Source of the DNA: an uncultured Verrucomicrobia subdivision 3 bacterium
Lineage (GTDB): Bacteria > Verrucomicrobiota > Verrucomicrobiia > Limisphaerales > UBA11358
Length of the DNA: 35,341 nt
Assembly (NCBI GenBank): GCA_903835255.1
Contig: CAILMI010000045.1
Span: 1 to 35,341 of the forward strand
Reading direction: 5' to 3'
This document shows positions 31,592-35,341 of this stretch, one piece after another. Within the stretch, counting starts at the first letter, position 1; the number at the start of each line of letters is the position of its first letter. The notes below the pieces were generated by a model. It was not told the DNA's origin. It did no database searches and saw nothing but the letters and a program-made list of their open reading frames with translations. The position numbers and the translations under genes are program-made.

Positions 31592-31743
31592 CATCTACGC
31601 GTGCGAGCTAACCGAGGCGCATTTTGTTCGGCGCACGGAAGGGGAACTATTGGCCTTGGCAGCGGAACACGAGTGGACGCGGGCGATTGTAAAATTACGA
31701 ACCCACTGGATGGAGAGCGGGGATGCGGAGGCCATCCCTCGCA

Positions 31744-32679
31744 TCACCTCGACCTTCCGCGCGCGAGCTGGTCCACGGAGACGGCCACGACGATGATGAC
31801 CCCGATGACGATGAGTTGGACGTTGGTGGAAATCCCCACCAGCGTGCAGCCATTGCGGAGAAAGCTGATCAGCAGAGTGCCGATCATTGTGCCCAGAACG
31901 GTGCCCCGTCCGCCGTTCAAGCTGGCCCCGCCGATGACCACCGCAGCGATAATGTCGAGCTCCAGGCCGATGCCGGCGGTCGGCTGTGCGGAGACCGTGC
32001 GGCTGGTGGCAATCATGGAGGCGATGCCCACCAGCAGGCCGGCCAGCGTGTAAATGAGGACGAGGTTGCGGGTGACGTTCACGCCAGAATACAGCGTGGC
32101 GGTGCGATTGGCGCCGATGGCGTAGGTGTAGCGGCCGAGCGTGGTGCGGTTGAGGATCAGGATCGCAATCAGGACAATAGCCCCGGCGATAATAATGGAA
32201 ATGGGCACACCGCCGATTTGTCCGTTGCCTAGAAATTTGTAGCCGGGCACGTTGTAGGGCTGTCCGTCGTTCATCACGTAGGCGATCCCGCGGAAGGCGC
32301 TCATCGTTCCCAGCGTGAGAATGAAGGGTGGCAGCTTGAGTCCGTTGATCAGAGCGCCATTCAAAAAGCCGGCCAGCGTTCCGATTGCCATGCCGGCGAA
32401 GGTCCCGAGCCACATCGCCTGAGGGGTGCCGCCAAAGTGATTTATCGTCCAGGCGCCGACCATGCCCGCGAGGGCCATCATCGAGCCGACTGAGAGATCG
32501 ATGCCGCCGGAAATGATGATTGCCGTCATGCCCACGGCGATGATGGCATTCACACTCGAACGCCGGAAGATATTCAGGAAATTGTCGGCGGTCAGAAATT
32601 TATCCGGCACCAGCATCGACAGGGCGATGAGGATTAACAGCAGGCTGGCGAAGGGCAGCAGTTGGCGGAGGAGTCTCAT
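31744..32679 (-). CDS. Sugar ABC transporter permease (RbsC/AraH family)
   Basis: The 311-residue inner-membrane protein has the hydrophobic pattern of the BPD_transp_2 permeases that import ribose, arabinose, xylose or similar sugars. Typical segments are NIFRRSSVNAIIAVGMTAIIISGGIDLSVGS in shortened form (GMTAIIISGGIDLSVGSMMA), LINGLKLPPFILTLGTMSAF, TTLGRYTYAIGANRTATLYS and VVIGGASLNGGRGTVLGTMI. In homologues the permease dimer pairs with a double ATPase (RbsA-type) and a periplasmic binding protein. Here it follows two binding-protein genes (108-base gap) and no ATPase gene lies downstream, only repeats. The ATG at 32679 has no clear Shine-Dalgarno sequence. Confidence 0.93.
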   Translation of the reverse strand: MRLLRQLLPFASLLLILIALSMLVPDKFLTADNFLNIFRRSSVNAIIAVGMTAIIISGGIDLSVGSMMALAGMVGAWTINHFGGTPQAMWLGTFAGMAIGTLAGFLNGALINGLKLPPFILTLGTMSAFRGIAYVMNDGQPYNVPGYKFLGNGQIGGVPISIIIAGAIVLIAILILNRTTLGRYTYAIGANRTATLYSGVNVTRNLVLIYTLAGLLVGIASMIATSRTVSAQPTAGIGLELDIIAAVVIGGASLNGGRGTVLGTMIGTLLISFLRNGCTLVGISTNVQLIVIGVIIVVAVSVDQLARGRSR

Positions 32680-32787
32680 AACGATTGCGGGGAGTTTTTT
32701 ATAATAGGAGGACTCAGGGAAAACAGGGAGCTGCCTCCCATTTCATGGATTGGAAATATCACAGTCCGCCGGTGCTGGCTCAATCAT

Positions 32788-33759
32788 TCAGGGGATGTTC
32801 AGCAGCGCCTTGACGTCCGGTTTGTCGAGCGCGTCTCGGGTGACGAGGGTGACGCCGGTGTCGATTTTCTTTTCCACCGGTTTGCCACGGATGGCCTGAG
32901 CGACCGCCTTGACGCCTTCATAGCCCATCTTGTAGGGGTTCTGCACAACCAGCGCGTCAATCGCCCCGGCTTTTAACCCGTCCAAAAGGGCGGGGGAGGC
33001 ATCAAAGCCGACCATTTTGATTTCCGTGCGGTGCTGGCTTTGCAGGGCCTGCAAGGTTCCGATAGCGGTGGATTCGTTGCAGGCAAAAAACCCCTGCACA
33101 TCCGTGTTGCGCGTTAAGATGTCCTCGGCGGCCTGCAGAGCCGTCTCGACCGTGTCCTGTCCGTATTTGCTATCGGCGATTTTTATTCCGGGGAATTCTT
33201 TTTGCGTGGTTTCGATGAAGCCGTTTTCCCGGTCGGTGGTGGAAGCGGATCCCGGGGCGTATTTCATCACCAGCACATTTCCCCTGCCGTTGAGGATTTT
33301 CCCCATGCGCCGCGCGGCCAGCACGCCGCCCAGATAATTGTCGGTCGCCGCATAGGTGAGATAGTTGTCGGAAGCGACGGCCGAGTCCACTATAGCGCAG
33401 GGGATTTTCAGGCTGGCGAGTTTTTCAACCGAGGGCGCAAGGGATTCCCGGTCCAGCGGCGCCAGAATGACGCCATCCACTTTTTGCGCGATGACATCCT
33501 CGATGATTTGAATCTGCCGCTCGCGATCCCCCTCCCGCTCTGGGCCGATCCACTGGATGTTGCAGCCAAATTCGCTGCCAGCCTTCTCCGCCCCGGACTT
33601 GAGCGATTGCCAATAGACGTGGGTCGTGCCTTTGGGAATGACGGCAAGGGTGGGCTTGGTTTCTGCTATGGCAGATTTTTGGGCGTGCTCATTGCCGCAG
33701 CCGGTTAAAAAGACCAGGCCGATAAGTGCGGAGACAATGGTGGGATATTTTTTTTCCAT
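32788..33759 (-). CDS. Sugar ABC transporter substrate-binding lipoprotein, copy 1 (RbsB-like)
   Basis: The 323-residue protein starts with a lipoprotein signal, LIGLVFLTGC with Cys21, and would be anchored outside the inner membrane. The mature part is a Peripla_BP_4-type sugar-binding protein: AVIPKGTTHVYWQSLKSG, DVIAQKVDGVILAPLD, DNYLGGVLAARRMG, GSASTTDRENGF, and ALVVQNPYKMGYEGVKAVA. It is about three-quarters identical by eye to the neighbouring copy 2, including a 64-base DNA stretch that is exactly the same (32900-32963 and 33886-33949). The copies are 14 bases apart. The ligand is unknown; the adjacent isomerase-like gene suggests a pentose or 6-deoxyhexose. Confidence 0.93.
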   Translation of the reverse strand: MEKKYPTIVSALIGLVFLTGCGNEHAQKSAIAETKPTLAVIPKGTTHVYWQSLKSGAEKAGSEFGCNIQWIGPEREGDRERQIQIIEDVIAQKVDGVILAPLDRESLAPSVEKLASLKIPCAIVDSAVASDNYLTYAATDNYLGGVLAARRMGKILNGRGNVLVMKYAPGSASTTDRENGFIETTQKEFPGIKIADSKYGQDTVETALQAAEDILTRNTDVQGFFACNESTAIGTLQALQSQHRTEIKMVGFDASPALLDGLKAGAIDALVVQNPYKMGYEGVKAVAQAIRGKPVEKKIDTGVTLVTRDALDKPDVKALLNIP

Positions 33760-33773
33760 GGGGGACAGAAATC

Positions 33774-34754
33774 TTACTGGATGTTGAGCAGGGTTTTGAT
33801 TTCAGGTCTGTCGAGCGCGGGACGGGTGACAACTTCCACGCCGGTGTCGATCTTCTTTTCCACCGGCCGGCCTTGGATGGCTTGGGCGACCGCCTTGACG
33901 CCTTCATAGCCCATCTTGTAGGGGTTCTGCACAACCAGCGCGTCAATCGACCCGGCCTGCAACCCGTCCAACAAAGCCTTTTCCGCATCGAAGCCGACCA
34001 TCTTGATCTCGGGCCGGTTCTGGCTTTGCAGCGCCTGGAACGCAGCGACGGCGGTGGGGGCGTTGCAGGCATAAAAGCCCTGCACGTTCTTGTTCTTGGT
34101 CAGCATGTCCTCGGCAGCCTGGAGCGCCGTCTCCACTGTGTCCTGCCCGTATTTGCTGTCCACAATCGTCATCCCGGGGAATTCCTTCTGGATCGTTTCG
34201 ATGAACCCATTCTCGCGGTCGGTGGTGGAGGCCGAGCCGGGAACGTATTTGAGGACAAGGAGGTTTCCCTTGCCGCCCAGAATTTCGCCCATGCGCCGCG
34301 CGGCCAGCACGCCGCCCTGGTAATTGTCGGTGGCCGCAAAGGTGGTGTATTTGTCCGTGGCCACCGCTGAATCGATGATGGCGCAGGGAATGTTCATGCT
34401 GGCCAGCTTTTCCACTGACGGCACGAGCGCATTCTTGTCCAGGGGCGCGAGCACCAAGCCGTCCACTTTTTGCACGATGAAATCCTCCACGATCTGGATC
34501 TGGCGTTCGCGGTCGGTCTCGCGCTCCGGGCCGTTCCATTGGATCTGGTAGCCGAATTCCTTGCCGGCGGCTTCGGCGCCCGCCTTGACGGATTGCCAGT
34601 AAATATGCGTGGTGCCCTTGGGGATGACCGCAATGGTGTGTTGGACCGGCGCGGCGGGCGCGCTTTCGGAAGGCTTTTGATTGCAGCCGGTGCCGAGCGC
34701 TAGGCCAATGACGATGAACGCATTCGCCTGAAGTAATTTGATGGATTTGGTCAT
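33774..34754 (-). CDS. Sugar ABC transporter substrate-binding protein, copy 2 (RbsB-like)
   Basis: The 326-residue product is the first gene of the minus-strand transport cluster. Its N-terminus has a signal-like hydrophobic run, NAFIVIGLALGTGC, with a probable lipid-attachment cysteine at 24; the lipobox is slightly off, having Gly at -3. The mature domain has the same motifs as copy 1 (VIPKGTTHIYWQSVKAGAEA, DGLVLAPLDKNALVPS, DNYQGGVLAARRMG) and differs mainly in surface positions and at ligand-facing stretches such as CNAPTAVAAFQAL versus CNESTAIGTLQAL. The ATG at 34754 is chosen because the signal sequence begins there; the frame is open to 34844. Tandem duplication is the simplest origin. 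Confidence 0.92.
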   Translation of the reverse strand: MTKSIKLLQANAFIVIGLALGTGCNQKPSESAPAAPVQHTIAVIPKGTTHIYWQSVKAGAEAAGKEFGYQIQWNGPERETDRERQIQIVEDFIVQKVDGLVLAPLDKNALVPSVEKLASMNIPCAIIDSAVATDKYTTFAATDNYQGGVLAARRMGEILGGKGNLLVLKYVPGSASTTDRENGFIETIQKEFPGMTIVDSKYGQDTVETALQAAEDMLTKNKNVQGFYACNAPTAVAAFQALQSQNRPEIKMVGFDAEKALLDGLQAGSIDALVVQNPYKMGYEGVKAVAQAIQGRPVEKKIDTGVEVVTRPALDRPEIKTLLNIQ

Positions 34755-34868
34755 GGGGCGATTATGAATTTTTACATTGCGGTTGGCAATTTTTAACTCC
34801 GGAATTGCGATGAGTACCCCTCCTCTGTTAAAAAACATTCCCATGTCCCGGAATCCTCATCCCAAAGT
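34755..34868. promoter_or_regulatory. Divergent promoter region of the sugar uptake cluster and isomerase gene
   Basis: This AT-richer 114-base spacer must hold the promoters of copy 2 of the binding protein (minus) and the isomerase-like gene (plus). An inverted repeat ATTGC-GGTTG-GCAAT lies at 34776-34790, and ATTGC recurs in GGAATTGCGATG just downstream. A shared operator for a sugar-responsive repressor is possible, but no regulator gene is seen in the window. Confidence 0.35.
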
Positions 34869-35341
34869 ATGAAGCGCCCGCTCCGCATCGGCCTGTTCGG
34901 CATCGGCCTCGATACTTACTGGCCCCAGTTCAAGGGGCTCAAGCCGCGCCTGGAAGGCTATGTCCGCACCGTCCAGAAAAAGCTCGAACGCCCGGGCGTG
35001 GAGGTCGTCAACCTTGGATTGATCGACAATCCGGTGAAGGCCCTGGAGGCCGGACACGCCTTCCGCGCAGCGGATGTGGATGTCCTATTCCTGCATGTGA
35101 CGACCTATGCGCTGTCCTCGACCGTGCTGCCGGTGGTGCAGCGCGCTAAAGTGCCGGTCCTCCTTCTGAACCTTCAGCCTGAAGCGGCGCTGGATTATAA
35201 AAAGTTTAATGCCATGGGCGATCGCACGGCGATGACGGGCGACTGGCTGGCCTATTGCGCCGCCTGTCCGGTGCCGGAGATTGCCAATGTGTTCACCCGG
35301 GCGGGCATCGATTTTCACCAGGTGACCGGGGTGCTGGAGGA
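34869..35341 (+). CDS. Partial arabinose/fucose isomerase-like protein (N-terminal part)
   Basis: The reading frame from the ATG at 34869 stays open for 157 codons to the right edge. The peptide begins MKRPLRIGLFGIGLDTYWPQ and contains GVEVVNLGLIDNPVKALEAG, DVLFLHVTTYALSSTVLPV and LLLNLQPEAALDYKKFNAMG. This is the N-terminal Rossmann-like domain of the L-fucose/L-arabinose isomerase superfamily, in which the metal ligands lie further downstream, outside the window. Such proteins interconvert aldoses and ketoses, often of arabinose, fucose or rhamnose type. It is divergent from the sugar-uptake cluster, which fits uptake followed by isomerisation of the same sugar. Confidence 0.85.
   Translation, partial: MKRPLRIGLFGIGLDTYWPQFKGLKPRLEGYVRTVQKKLERPGVEVVNLGLIDNPVKALEAGHAFRAADVDVLFLHVTTYALSSTVLPVVQRAKVPVLLLNLQPEAALDYKKFNAMGDRTAMTGDWLAYCAACPVPEIANVFTRAGIDFHQVTGVLE

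Larger units (their letters stand above)
31301..31743. other. Gene-free region with GC-rich repeats
   Basis: No gene is supported between the alpha/beta hydrolase and the convergent sugar permease. The region holds a pair of related repeats of about 39 bases (31314-31352 and 31553-31591) and a hairpin GGCGCG/CGCGCC at 31380-31401. A 69-codon plus-strand frame starts at a TTG at 31587 inside a repeat and runs into the permease gene on the other strand; it has no recognisable domain. Confidence 0.55.

Noticed and set aside
31587-31796. Small plus-strand ORF (69 codons) starting in a repeat
   Set aside because: It begins with TTG inside a repeat unit, overlaps the 3' end of the permease gene, and shows no known domain.

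Overview
The window reads as one chromosomal segment of a GC-rich, free-living bacterium, most likely a member of Verrucomicrobiota. This placement is inferred from gene content and style, not from a marker search. The supporting signs are a DUF5069 gene, a eukaryote-type HisA, a PocR-domain AraC regulator, many short GC-rich intergenic hairpin repeats, and start codons that mostly lack a Shine-Dalgarno sequence. I see no CRISPR array, rRNA, tRNA, transposase or prophage.

Layout. 1-128: 5' end of a minus-strand family-2-like glycosyltransferase, followed by an AT-rich spacer. 428-2746 (minus): leuD-like small dehydratase subunit and a GH20 hexosaminidase. 2931-5258 (plus): P1B-type metal ATPase of the SPC/HEG class. 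5259-5603: hairpin repeats. 5604-7118 (minus): PocR-AraC regulator and a stand-alone cyclic-nucleotide-binding domain protein. 7615-8370: eukaryote-type hisA. 8394-8870 (minus): Uma2-like nuclease.

8979-10605 (plus) is the translation operon rpsP-khpA-trmD-rplS, without rimM, closed by a strong terminator. 10740-12358 (minus): hisS and an HU/IHF protein. 12618-13166 (minus): a decayed lutA-type Fe-S protein gene with three in-frame stops. 13291-16867 (plus): scpA-scpB, pheA and a KdsD-type isomerase, with pheA and kdsD overlapping.

17143-22515 is a surface-polysaccharide-like island of three large integral membrane proteins: two GT-C-like proteins and one acyltransferase 3. It encloses a 480-base stretch that may hold a decayed gene. 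22934-24565 (plus): pseudo-receiver/PAS/PP2C phosphatase, convergent with typA (24628-26463, minus). 26763-29408 (plus): aroC and a TPR protein. 29409-29940: hairpin repeats. 29941-30366 (minus): DUF5069 protein, divergent from an alpha/beta hydrolase (30533-31300). 31301-31743: more repeats.

31744-34754 (minus) is a sugar ABC-uptake cluster with two tandem, nearly duplicate substrate-binding lipoproteins and one permease but no ATPase. It is divergent from a partial arabinose/fucose-isomerase-like gene that runs off the right edge. The sugar-binding proteins and isomerase probably serve uptake and first-step metabolism of one sugar. Most of the rest is housekeeping: translation, chromosome condensation, aromatic amino acids, histidine and LPS sugar synthesis. 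I found no convincing novel multi-gene system. The best leads are the eukaryote-type HisA, the duplicated binding proteins without an ATPase, the degenerate-receiver phosphatase, and the stop-riddled lutA.
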